Shown here: in pieces, positions 44,051-55,899 of the stretch
How positions within the stretch are numbered: position 1 is the first letter of the stretch
Layout of the letters: every line of letters starts with the position of its first letter
The notes under the pieces: generated by a model
What the model saw: only the letters and a program-made list of their open reading frames with translations
What the model was told of the DNA's origin: nothing
Databases searched by the model: none
Position numbers and translations under genes: made by a program
From: Sipunculus nudus
Lineage: Eukaryota; Annelida; Sipuncula; Golfingiida; Sipunculidae
DNA length: 64,000 nucleotides
Assembly: GCA_026874595.1 (NCBI GenBank)
Contig: CM049316.1
Location: forward strand, 17,503,839 to 17,567,838
Reading direction: 5' to 3'

Positions 44051-44799
44051 TAGAGTGTATCTCATATTGGGTCATATTATGCATACACATATATTTTATT
44101 ATTTTTAAATCATAAATGTTTAAACTGAATTTAAAAGAAAATAATGCCACGACATGGCATCTACAAGAATATTCCTTGAATCACTATTAAAAAGTTTTGC
44201 ACATTGGAGTTTTCAGTACATGCTTAATTTTATTCACCAAAATAAAATATAGATTAAGTAAATTTGATAAAATAAAACATCTTTTCAAATAAAGTATACA
44301 CACTGTTGGTTGAATGAGGGACAAACAATATCATTGTGCTAATAACTATCCCAGTTTTAATTTATTACTGGAATTAATCGTCAATTTCACACCTGGTGAA
44401 GTTTTTACTCTTCTGAAGTAAGGAATTACTTATCTCATGAATATCCACACTTTCATAGCAATACACCACTTTGTGGACACAATTAAATGTACACTTTAAT
44501 CATTGTATCCCTGGTGGTACAATGCAAAATCTAAAATGTAGCATAGCCTAGAGTAAGAATGAATCAAATACAGAAAATAATTACATTCATCTAGTTTATG
44601 CACCATGGGGGTGGGGGGAGTGCAGGGCAGAGGGGAAGCCTGCTGGTAGTGGCCAAGCTGACCCAAGGCAAGCTGCCTGGGGTGGGTTACATAATGCAAG
44701 TGAAGGCTGTACTACTAGGTGGGCCTGATGTAAATAACACTTGACATGGTGTATGAAAACATTAATAAAAGCTATTCTTTCCAATGAATTTCTTTGAAA

Positions 44800-46170
44800 T
44801 TTCAGATTTTAAAAGATTAAATCCTTATGTATATATGCTGTGAAAATTAAATCAACAGTGCCAAAGTTGGACAAAATTTAAGGTAATGATTTTTTATTTA
44901 TGCTAATAACTTGAAAAATTTTCAAAATTCAGATCTAATTTTGGGTAAACAATTGAATCTTGATTAAATAAAGTTATATTCCTGAAAAAAAAGTCTCTAG
45001 GTTCAGCAATTCTCATGTTAGATGAGTAAATATATTTCCTGATTTTTCAAAAAATTGCATTATGTTTTGGCCCATAACTTCAAAATAATACCCAATACTG
45101 ACCTAATTTTTGGTATGTTCATAGAAAATGTATGAAAGAATGTGAATACTAAATATGATCAAAAACAGATCAGTGGTTTATATTAGGCAGCCTTGAAGTG
45201 TAACAATGTTTTTTTATTATGGAGTTTTTTTTCCTTAATATCTCGAAGGGACGAAGTCCTAATGACCCAATTTTCGGTATGGTAGGAGATTTTGGGGACA
45301 TCTACAATTATGCCAACAGCCTGGGGAGCATAGAGATGTGAACTGAATGACCTACAGCCATCAAAGTGGACTGCTTGACAATGTAAGGGAATACAACAAG
45401 AGCCTCCAAAAAAATTCAATAACTAGCCTAATTTTGCAGCTTTTATTTTCAAATTTCAGATTTTAACAGATTAAATCCTAATGTTTACATGCTGTGATTC
45501 AATTAAATCCACAGTACTTACAGGAAAAAAAGGTGCCGTGGCCAAAGTTGGGCAAAATTTAAGGTACCAATTTTATATTTTAGCCAATATTTAAAAAAAT
45601 TTAACAGATTTTGATCTAATTTTTGGTATACAATTAAATTTTGATGAATTAAAGTTGTATTACTGGAAAAAAGTCCCTACCTTTAACACTTTTGGTCTTA
45701 AGTGATCAAATATCTTCCTGATTTTTTTACAAAGTCCATTATGTTTGGGCCCATAACTTTTTTAAATTATATAATACGGACTTAATATCTGGCATGTACA
45801 TAGGAACTATATAGAGAAATATATATGGTAAATATGAAGAAAACCAGATGAGTGGTTTTGATATTAGGCAGTCCTGAAGTGTGAAAATAGATTTCTAATA
45901 AAAAATTGAGGTTTTTCCTTAATATCTCGAAGGAACAAAGTCCTATTGACCCAATTTTCGGCATGGTAGGAGATTTTGGGGACATCTAACTGTATGCATA
46001 ATTTCAGATTCGTAGGTCCAACGGTGTCGAAACGTGTCAGTCTTACGGACGGACATCCAGACGGACAGACAGAGGGACGGACGGACGGACGGACGGACAG
46101 ACGGACGGACGGACTACGGACAATGGACCACGACTATAGCTCAGATGACTTACAGTCAGCTGAGCTAAAA
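44800..46170. repeat. Two tandem copies of a 650-690-bp repeat with (GGAC)n tail
   Basis: Landmarks recur in the same order: 'ttcagattttaa.agattaaatcc' at 44801 and 45455, 'tattaggcag' at 45181 and 45862, and 'ggtaggagattttggggacat' at 45281 and 45965. The second copy ends in a (GGAC)n/(GGACA)n run (46044-46115) and then CAGTCAGCTGAGCTAAAAAC. The first copy lacks the tail. The dinucleotide make-up and length suggest a dispersed mollusc-type element duplicated in tandem. No protein is encoded. Confidence 0.75.
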
Positions 46171-47295
46171 ACGGCATCAATCTTATCTGAAAAATCTAAA
46201 CGTTGACAGAAATTTCAAGATAACATCAAAACTATGTAAAATGGATGAGACCATTGCATGTAACACTACACATTTTCCACATATCATTTTACAAGTGTGA
46301 GCCCTGAACATTAACCCATTAAATATTTTTTTTTTAATATCTTTACCGAGGTTATCTTATAAAATGGCCGAATTTCAGGTCTTTAAGAAACTTTCCCAGA
46401 CGGGTAATGTTTCGAAATATGACCTCTATGAATTACTTAAACAAAAATGGCATCAAACCTAGGGCTCTTATGGAACTTTGCCCCAGAAACAGGAGGTGAG
46501 GGGAGTAAGGGATTGTGTCAGGGTGATAACGAGATGGAAGTAGTTAGCACAGATATGTTCAGTAGCCCACAATCCTCCTTACCTTTATTCAGGCCTATAC
46601 CGAGGACAGGCCTGTTACCAACGTTTGACCCATTAAGTATTAATTTTCCAAATTCGATCAGAATTTTATGCCAATCTGGTGGACTTCATATTTAAATTTT
46701 GTGTTACAAAAGGAATGCCAAGTGATTTCGCGTCAGGAATAACCGGTGCTAAGCGAACGCGGTGACCCAAACTGGATTAAGAACAATGGCGCTCAATGCG
46801 CAATGAGGTGCAACAAATTTGGCAAATAAGATAAATCAATATGTCTGGCCAACCAGTACCATTGGTTTATTTTTTTAGTATCAGGTTTCTCTTGATGCGA
46901 GCCTGTGAAGGTAAAATATTAGTATCGAGCACATTGATTACTGTTTGACCCATGTTCCATGAATGTTATGTTCATTAAGGTAATAACACTTTTCTCCGTG
47001 CACTAAAAGATTTAATTTACCATTAAAACAAAACAAACAAAATTAAATATACATTATCGGTTTGTCTTATGCATGGAATTAATACACAACTAGATGTGGT
47101 CGGACAATGGTCCGCAGAGGGCCCCGCGTTTCTGCAAGTGCTGGACTCGTTTACATATGGGTGAAAAATTAAGTTAAATTTAAAAAATATGACGAACAGA
47201 AACAGGTTTTTATCCATATGCATGAGGGAAAAATCCTACTGGATCAAATGATATTAAAGAAGATATGTCTGAAATAATGTGTGCAATAGAAAATC

Positions 47296-47868
47296 TTCAA
47301 ATGTGGTCTGTTAGCCATATTTGGTTTTGAGCAAGTCTGTAATTCAATAGGTCTGGAGCCTTCATAGGCACCGATGATCCCTGTGAAATTGGCAAAGCTG
47401 TAGTAGGTTGTTGTTGAGCTATTGCGTGTGAAAGAAAATCAGCGATCGGGCTGTGGCGGCCATATTGGAATTCCAACAGGTCTGTAATTCAATAGGTCTG
47501 GAGCCCTCATATTTACCAACCATCTCTGTAAATTTGGGAAAGCTGCAGTATGTTGTTGATGAGATATTGGCTCGAAAGAAAATCAGCGATCGGGCTGTTA
47601 CGGCCATATTGGAATTCTGACAGGTCTTTAATTCGATAGGTACGGAGCCCTCATAGGTACCAACCATCCCTGTGAATTTGGAAAAGCTGAAGCATGTTGT
47701 TGTTGAGTTATCTTGCGCGAAAGAAAATCAGGGGTTGGGCTGTGACGGCCATACTGGAATTCCGACATGTCTTTAATTCGATAGGTCTGGAGCCCTCATT
47801 GGTACCAATCATCCCTGTGAATTTGAGAAAGCTGCAGCATGTTGTTGTTGAGTTATCGCGCGCAAGAA
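47296..47868. repeat. Four tandem copies of a 144-bp repeat
   Basis: The word CAGCGATCGGGCTGT with following 'cggccatattggaattc' starts at 47440 and 47584, and as CAGGGGTTGGGCTGT at 47729; a diverged first unit starts about 47296. 'ttaattc.ataggt.tggagccctcat' and 'gctgcag.atgttgttg' are retained in each. The period is 144-145 bases. The array ends at 47868 and passes into (GGAC)n-like sequence. Confidence 0.85.
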
Positions 47869-47879
47869 AGTGTCACTGA

Positions 47880-47962
47880 CGGAAGGACGGGAGTACGGAA
47901 GGACGGATTGACGGAAGGACGGACGGACGGAAGGACAGACGGACGAAAGGACGGACTGACAC
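47880..47962. repeat. (GGAC)n / (GGAAGGAC)n microsatellite
   Basis: Repeats of GGACGGACGGAAGGAC follow the 144-bp array directly, as in the elements ending at about 46115 and 52436. Confidence 0.85.
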
Positions 47963-48289
47963 GGTGATCACTCTAGGGCACCGCTTGTCAAGCAGGGCCC
48001 TAACTAGTTATGTTATGAACCTTTAGTTCACATGCAGAAAACATCTCCATTCAATGAAATAGTCATGGATTGTGATGTGTGAACACCTGGTTTATTTATG
48101 TTTTACCAGAAAAATGTTTGTTTTAAATATTTTCATATAAAAGAATTGTTAACATTACTTTAACCTAACATTAATTCTAAAAGATAAATCTGTAAGTTCA
48201 AACAAAGTTAAAAATGCTTAACATTCAGTAATTTAATAAGGTTTAGAATGATATATATTCACCATGGGTCTTGCAAGAAAATGAAACTG

Positions 48290-48295
48290 TTTATT
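48290..48295 (-). promoter_or_regulatory. Candidate poly(A) signal of the CNPase-like gene
   Basis: AATAAA on the minus strand, about 360 bases after the stop codon. It is the nearest canonical signal I see. Confidence 0.35.
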
Positions 48296-48656
48296 AGGGC
48301 ATAAGTTCAAAATGACTGCAGACGGCGTTGCTACATTCAGGGAATATTCGACATTTGTATACAAAATAAACATTCAAATTTTCTGTTCATTGTATTGCAC
48401 TTTGACCTTTGGCTTTATAGTTAGTGTGACATCGATTTCGGATATATTAGAAAATATTTTGAAAAAAAAAATAATTTTTTTTTCTGATTCAGATAGTCAC
48501 TAAATAGTTTGTAAAATTATCAAAGAACAATGGGCAAAGATTTTTTTTATAAAATTTAAAATAGCTGCTCTAGACATCATATTATTGGCACTTGTGTTAA
48601 TCAAATACATTGAACAAAAGAGTCAAACAACAAACTAGTTAACATGATGAATAAAC

Positions 48657-51469
48657 TTAATAAAATCCTGAAAATAAAGCAGGCACTTTGACCGGTTCAT
48701 CTAGATATAGCATACACCCCGTCTCACCAAATGAACGTAGCTTTCCACCTGATATCGGTACAGACTTGTCTGGCCCTGGTGAAGCCTGTTCACACTGCAC
48801 AATATCCATCAAATCAAATCCACACTGTACAGCGCTCACCCCTGTAGCACACCTGATTGTTATATGAGCCCTGCTGCCTATACCACTGGCCAAACATGCC
48901 TTTAAATCAAGATAACTATCAGAGCCTCCTGTCTCAACTGTACCTTGATCAACAATATTGCAATCTGACCCATCTATCTCTGTATTCTTGCTACATGAGA
49001 TATCTTGGTGCTGCATTGATATCTGACTAAGTTTATCAGATATTTCAGTCACACTTTGATTTTTATCCTCAGGAGATCTTGGTGACCTTGACCCTTCATT
49101 TTCACAATGACCTTGACCTTTTGAAGGGGATCCAACCACCGTCCATTCACTATCCTCAGTGTCTACAACGTTAGGTCTGACACCTGAGCAAACTGATTTC
49201 GACCCTTCCTGGTTTTCGTTGTCATCTTTCCCCCAGAGTGACAACTGTCGTGGGTTTAATCTTACCCGGGCTCCAATTGTTCTTGGCGTAAAGAAAAAAC
49301 CTACCACCGTCAGCATGAAAGCTTGTCCCAGTGATTTCTTAACCGCCTCAGAATTGGCATATGCCCTGGAGTTTGTTGCTTTGCCTCTGTTGGAGTAGAA
49401 GGTTGTACAGTGGAATACGGAAATTCTTTTATCGTTATTTTCGTAAAAATCCTCAAGAGATATACCTGAAATGAAACAATTATAAATAACATAAAGCTAT
49501 ATATAATGGCTAAACAGCAGGATTAGAGAGTAAGGAGGTCAGTCAACATCTGTTACTCACTCACTGATAAGAAGAATTCAACATGACATAATGTAAAGAT
49601 CACCATTGTAGATCTAGTTATCTCCACCTTTCCATTGTCCTGTAGAGATATTTGTTTTGTCAATATCCTTCTATCTTATTAAAAGGCTATTATTAATTTT
49701 TTCATCCGATTTTATTCATATTTATCCAAAATGTACCTTATCATTATCCAAATAATTTGACTTAGTTTCGGTAACCTCGACCAATTTTTCAAGGTCACAT
49801 TGGTCCAAAAAGTGCATTTTTTTTAAAGTTTTCAATGTCGATTTTCTTTTTATCTATAAGGTGTACAGACAAATGGATGAACACCCCATAATAGATGGTT
49901 CCAAACATTTCTGGGGGTATCGCTTTAAAATTAATCACGCAGAAACATTGGTGACTCAGCACTTTTCAGTTAGGCTGCATTTCCGGACAAATCCTTTAAC
50001 CTGGAAAGTTCAGACTTTCACAGTCGGGTTATGTACAATGTAGGAGTACAGTGGCACATTTTGTAGTGATATCTGTAATCGTTTTAGATTAATATGTAAA
50101 TTATGAAAAATGTGACGTCTGCATGTTCTGCTCATCAATAAAAACTTATGAAGGAATGACCAAATTTTATTTCAATTTAACATAACTTCAGTATTTTTTT
50201 CAAAACTATTAGAGGTTAATTTAAAAGATCAGTGGGAGAATAGAGGGTAGGGATGAAGGGAAGGGGGATAGGTGGAGATCAATAACTGTCACATGACAGG
50301 TACAAGAATTCTTGTTTTTACTGTGGTTGGCTTCATATTCCCAGGGTTAAAATTTCATGATATCCACTTTTTTTAGTGTTTCGCGAAGGTCAAAATTCAT
50401 GATCTCAACATATATTTAAAACCTACTGAAAATTATTAATCATCATATGAATTCATAGTCAAAAACAGTATCCGCAAAACTTTGTTTTTACAATTACAAT
50501 TATTGGGTCTGTATAAAAGTGACCTTATTAGAGCAGTGACTTAATACAGGAGCGAGTCTTAAAAGCAGGGAATCAAATGGCACCAGGAAATCTGGCCTTA
50601 AAATAGGGTGTGGTTTCTATTCATGGGTGACTGTAAGCAGCTGTTCTACTGTCTTATTTATCTTCCTGCCTTCCTGTTGAAATTGTCGACACCATAGAAA
50701 ATTATTTTCAGCCAACTGAAAATGATGACAAATATTGCTCTGCATTGAAAGAAGAGAGGAGAAAGACAATTACCATACCTTCCCTGAAATTGCTGCCAAT
50801 GATGGGAGTCATGTATTTTTTCACTTCAGCACAGCACAGTCTGAAATACTTCTCTGCCATACCCAACAGCATCTTTGAAGACCCCTCATTAAGAAACCAC
50901 CCATAATACACTGGATATGCTTCCTGAAACATCGCTACCTTCTGACACAACACATCAACAGGCACTCCGTGCTTGTTACGCTTAGCGAGTTCTTCTGGCT
51001 GAAACCTCCAAGATGTTTTTGGCATAACTATCACAGTGACATAGTTGGTTCTGGTTGCAAGTTTTAAATAAAAGCTCATCTCCCATCGTTTCACATTTGT
51101 ATTGTCAATCACTACCACCCCAACTCCCCCTTCACATGCCTCTTGAGCAGAGGACTGACACTGGCTATGAGCGTCTGATAATTTGGTTTGATCAAACTTG
51201 TATAAGCCACCTTGAAGAAAATAATCATCAGCTGAACAACACACAGCTCCTTTGTACTTTGCTTTAATTAGATTCACAATGGTTGACTTCCCTGACCCAC
51301 TCAGGCCACGCATAATAAACATGACCTTTGACCTCCTGACATGACCCACAGAGAAGTCATGTTCAAGGAAAGGGAAATCACAACACGCCTTGACTTGGGC
51401 TTTGTGTTCTTTCTTCTGCTGTTTTTTCTTCGCGGATTTTTTCCTTTGTTTGTTGTTCAAAGCTCCCAT
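48657..51469 (-). CDS. CNP-like: 2',3'-cyclic-nucleotide 3'-phosphodiesterase-like protein (CNPase)
   Basis: Two coding exons, 50779-51469 and 48657-49465 on the minus strand, join in phase 1 (GAAG|GTATGG ... TTTCAG|GTATAT) to give 499 residues. Residues about 31-230 match the P-loop polynucleotide-kinase-like half of CNPase: Walker A GLSGSGKST (55-63), then VVVIDNTN and VIVMPKTSWRFQPEELAKRN. Exon 2 holds the 2H phosphoesterase domain with both motifs, HCTT (H249, T251) and AHITIRC (H431, T433), plus the TPRTIGARVRLNPRQLSLWG block. In vertebrates the enzyme hydrolyses 2',3'-cyclic nucleotides to 2'-nucleotides and binds RNA and tubulin. Differences here: a Lys-rich N-terminus (residues 7-25), a linker about 100 residues longer between the two HxT motifs, and no C-terminal CAAX box (it ends SGFY). 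An acceptor abuts the ATG (TTGCACAG|ATG), so a 5' UTR exon lies upstream. Confidence 0.9.
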
Positions 51470-52240
51470 CTGTGCAAAAAAAAAAGAATCGTTTATTCAT
51501 AATAACTGTCCAATGTTTACATGCATTTGTTAAATGGTGTTGGATTTACATATCAGTTAAAAAGGCTTAAGCCAAGGGCCTTACAATTAAGGGGGTTCCT
51601 TCAAATCAAACAGAAAAAGGGCACCGCAAAGCGGAGCATCCCCTTGCATGGGAGCATAATGTAGCGTCATATCGACCCTCTGGCATTACGACCAGATTAC
51701 TGCATGGCGCCAGAGTGTCATGACATCTACGTCGGAGGATCGCATTATAAGGCCTTATTAAGATGCAAATATTTTCGTCATTTCTGACAACGCTTCGTGG
51801 GCTACAGGTACACTGTCAATCAACATAAACCAGACCATTCCTTAGCATTTTTTGTGTACCTTCTCATAATACAAAATATGAGCGAGAAAGGTTCCTGTTT
51901 AACCCAGCACATTGGTAAACCCCTCGGCATGTTTGATGTATTTATGACCGCATGAACACAAGCATGGCTCGCACGGGTTGCAGGGCGCAGGCAAGTTGCA
52001 GGCGACACAGGAAATGACCCGTTTCCATGGAGACGGTGTTTCAGTTTGGGTTGCGAGCTCACATATATACTATTGTGTTTATCTACCATTCTAAGCATTA
52101 TATTGAGATCATGGGCCGTTTACCACAATATGAATGCAACCAGATGCAATTAAGACCACTGCGATACATTCCTCATTATTACTAGTATCACGACTCGAGT
52201 AGGCTTACCAGCCCAATTATCCGATTGCCTACTGAGTTAG
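51470..52240. other. Non-coding sequence upstream of the CNPase-like gene
   Basis: Inferred 5' UTR intron or promoter of the minus-strand gene. It contains a repeat-like phrase (AAAGGGCACCGCAAAGCGGA near 51615). No gene is recognised. Confidence 0.5.
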
Positions 52241-52495
52241 CGACAGCTTGTCACCCCAAACGTTGATTTTAGATGAACTGAAGACGATGGGCCCTATCAG
52301 TTTTTTTTCCGAAGGCCTGAGTGTCATGTTGTCATGGCTAGGGTAAGCCATATGTGCGAGATGAAAGGTTTTGGGCAAACGGCTTGGCTTGAAATTGATC
52401 CACAAGGCAATTTCGGACGGACAGACGGACGGACGCACGAACAGGGGCTATATCCTCTTCGCAACTTCGTTGCGCAGGGGATAATAAATTACCAA
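52240..52495 (+). mobile_element. Dispersed repeat with (GGAC)n and a terminal hairpin
   Basis: It contains CGGACGGACAGACGGACGGA (52416-52436), followed by CACGAACAGGGGCTATATCC and an inverted repeat CGCAACTTCGTTGCG (about 52461-52475). The end is AGGGGATAATAA. The (GGAC)n joined to a short hairpin near the 3' end resembles the layout of the other GGAC elements in this window. No protein is encoded. Confidence 0.5.
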
Positions 52496-52499
52496 TACT

Positions 52500-55400
52500 T
52501 TTGTCCATTTGAAATAAAAAAAATCAAGGCCATACCAAGGCTAAAATGTGTACATACAAAACCATAATTAAGGGAACGGTGAGAAACTGATGGCACCACT
52601 CATTGTTTAATATCCACATCAGGTTACCACGTAAATGAAAAATTTACAACAGGCTCTTTTGACCAAAATACAGCCCTGTCACCTGTTGTACTGAGCAATG
52701 CTTAAAGATGAGCAAAGACTTGTATTTCCCTTGGATTAGAGGCTGCTTATCTTGAGCACTGTGAGAGTTCCTTGCCAAGGGCCTCCCTGCAGCATGAATC
52801 TTTAACATTTAATCAAACTGACATTTAGACAAAATTGAAAATCACCAAGAAATTAAGGCTGTTATTTACACTGATAGCACTATAACCGCTGTTGGGTGAT
52901 TGATTACTATATGCATAAGTAAATCATTCTAGATAATTATAAAGGTAAATAAACATGTATACATTCGGGGAAAATCCCAATTTATGGTAACCTTCTGATC
53001 ATGAATATCAAACTAAAATACATACGTAAGATTTTTTTCTGATTAAAAATATAAATTTAAACCTAAAATAAACTCTCAAGATCAAAACAAAGACAGTTAC
53101 TAATGACTGGCTCTAATAGTGTAACGAGTGGGTGTGGCAGTAGACAGCTAAAATAGCCTAATTCTGTCTGTCTACCTTAGCCTCAATTCTGTGATTTTTT
53201 ACAGTAAAAATATTTAATGATACACTGACCAACAATTGCCAAATAACTTAATATATCATCAAATAATGCAATCAAAGAACTGCTTGAAAGTAATTTTGAG
53301 AGATTATTAATCCTGATAATTAAAAAAAAATAGCTGCATTAATTATAAAAAGTACTGGTACAATTTTATTATGAATAACTTGTTTCTCTACCAGAACTTC
53401 ACCTTCTGCCATGTTTACAAACCTATTTATCACATCAACTGTGCTAAGGGCCTAAGTCCAATCAACAGATGTTCTTTCCCACACTACATGAAATGTCTTT
53501 TGTGCAGTGTGTACCACCACTACCATGTAGTAAGGAACACACTGGAACATGGAGTCATAATAATGGAAATATTAAATATCCGACCTCCACACTGTTGCTT
53601 AACCAAACTTATTTCTGCATCTAATAACATTTACCCCGCAAGATATAATTTCATTGTGTTGGATGTTCAGGTAACATTTTGTTAAGCAGTGCTTAAAGTT
53701 TTAATTAATATATATTATCATCAAGCAGCCATTTTATTTCCTCACTTATATTTTTGTATTTAATCTTTAATGTACTTAATGATCTTATTTTTTAATCCTA
53801 AATAATGGATGTGTAATTAAGGTTTATGTAGCAATTCTAATACCTTGTACATTATGCAAGTAAATTTATATTTAATAAGCATCTACCCTTTTAAACTCTT
53901 CAGAATAGATTTTCATAACATATATTTTACATTAGAGTTAACCATGACCATCTGTAAATCATTTTTCATTTTTATATTTTTTTATCTTTGATTTTTTATC
54001 TTTAGAGTCTCAACAGTTAAAACATGACATCCATGGCGCCACCTGGTGTATATCCATGAAAGCATACGAATTAATCATATGTTTATGATAGGGAATCCCC
54101 ACGGCGAGGGCTTCCCCGGTATTACACCATATCAGATCAGGTTTAATACTGCCCCCTTTGCGACTTCAGACAATATTCCTGGCTCAATGATTATATAAAC
54201 ATGTAGAGAAGATCGTGATTTTATGTCGTTAATATCGTTTATCGATCAAAAAGTACGAAAACAAAACCTCTTTGTCCAGGTGTTCTGTGTTACATGGCTG
54301 AAACTGCCCTGCATGCGCACGTCGGTTGCTGAGCAAGCTTCTGAGGTGGTATATTGAGCATGCGCACCATTAAAGGAAATCTATGCAAATTCGTCGTCTT
54401 CCCACTGCCAGCTTGGTAAATGAACATTTCTCCACCAGAGGTCTCTCGTGTACGAGCTTATGCTTCTCATCATATCGGACATTTCAAAGTACGGCAATTT
54501 GAATTGCACACACGCGTGAATAAATTTATTTATCATTTATAATATGATCAAATAACATTTGTTTGCCAAACCTCAGCCTGAAACTCTAATAAAGTTATAT
54601 ATATGATGTAACATGTTGAATGTAAACAACATGAGACATATATATAGAAACATGAGTTTCTATTTAGGCCCTATCTATTTATAAATTGTTGAAATAATTA
54701 CAGAATACTGAAACACATGTTGTCTATTCATGTTAATAAATAACCATCACACCATGATTTTCAACAGCATATAATGGATATGCACACAATTAACTAATTT
54801 CCCTATATATTCGCAAGTGGGAAATAATCGTGAATATAAAAACCCTCGGGAACAAGATAAGTAATAACACCTCTAAGAACATGGACCGTTAATCAGCAAC
54901 CTAGCTGGAATATGTGCAACGTATTGAAACCGGCCCATTCAAACACGCATACATTATTGTAAAAAGGTATTAACACCGGGGATATGTCGATCTACTGTTA
55001 CATAGATCATATTATAAATAAATGTAATCGTGGCAAATAAAGCCCTCGCCAAATGTTCAAAATCAAGAGATCAATCTTGCATGCAATGAGCCGACTCGGA
55101 GACGCGAATAAAAATGTTTAAACTTAATAATAATAAAATTAAGTAATTATAATAAAATCAAAAGTACAGCTTTAAATTATTAGGTCGACAAAGCAGCCAC
55201 AGTGATGCTTGTTTTCTGTTTTTTTTGTTTTTGTTTTTTTAATGGCAACAACATCAACACAAGAACATGTTTTCGTTGTTTTTTCCTCAGTAAAAAAAGT
55301 ATGAGTTTTTAAAATTTAAAAAAAGTCTCAAAGACAACTTAAATGCTTTTACTACATAAAAAACACATATTTGAAATGTCTACGATATGTTAATTATACG

Positions 55401-55690
55401 TGAATAAATGGAAAAATGGTCACCATCTATTATGAAATCATACACTGTAGGCCTAAAAATCCAAAACGTTGTTCCAAAAACAGAGCTTCCCTGTATGGTG
55501 TTTGTCATTAATTATTACACTCTTTGGTAAAATGCGATTTGAATTACACCAAAATAAGCTTTCTGTCAGTTTTGTTTCATAATAAAACCTCGAAAGACCC
55601 ACTCACCTGATCATATATATACAGAATCAGAATAAATACACTGGAATCTTCAATTAAGTTCGTCCGTCGTTAACATGGTTTAACATGGTT
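52500..55690. other. Intergenic, nothing recognised
   Basis: AT-rich sequence. A 104-codon plus-strand frame at 53371-53685 has no recognisable features. No RNA genes or clear repeats are seen. Confidence 0.55.
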
Positions 55691-55702
55691 TTTAATTTTT
55701 AC

Positions 55703-55890
55703 CTGTAGAAAGCTGAAATGGAAGATCGGTCAGTAAAATTGCAGCCGGGTACGTTGATCGCAATATTCAGAAACCGCACCGGCTCCCTCACCAAGGAAGA
55801 AAGTGTAGGAAGACTTTGTTTCCAGGTATATAGTGGCCTCCAATTATTGTAAAGTCGTCCCAAGTCGTCATCAGTATCTCTACCCACACT
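55703..55890 (-). promoter_or_regulatory. Possible 5' untranslated exon for the CNPase-like gene
   Basis: A minus-strand donor TCTACAG|GTAAAA ends this slightly GC-richer stretch, whose reading frames stop before the donor. It could supply the non-coding first exon that the acceptor at 51470 requires. No transcript evidence is available and other upstream sites are possible. Confidence 0.2.
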
Positions 55891-55899
55891 AAATAATCA

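Noticed and set aside
46044-46115. CRISPR-like regularity in the GGAC runs
   Set aside because: It is a simple tetranucleotide microsatellite in a eukaryotic genome, with no spacers.
46447-46695. 82-codon plus-strand ORF
   Set aside because: No family resemblance and located among repeats.
50708-50778. Extension of the first CNPase exon frame to MVIVFLLSSFNAEQYLSS and a stop
   Set aside because: This is read-through into the intron; the donor GAAG|GTATGG joins in phase to the exon at 49465, restoring the 2H domain.
48657-51469. NEDD4-binding protein 2-like (N4BP2L) assignment
   Set aside because: The P-loop region would allow it, but the two HxT motifs and the TPRTIGARVRL block in the second exon identify CNPase.
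53371-53685. 104-codon plus-strand ORF
   Set aside because: No recognisable motif, signal peptide or splice context; length is compatible with chance in a 64-kb window.
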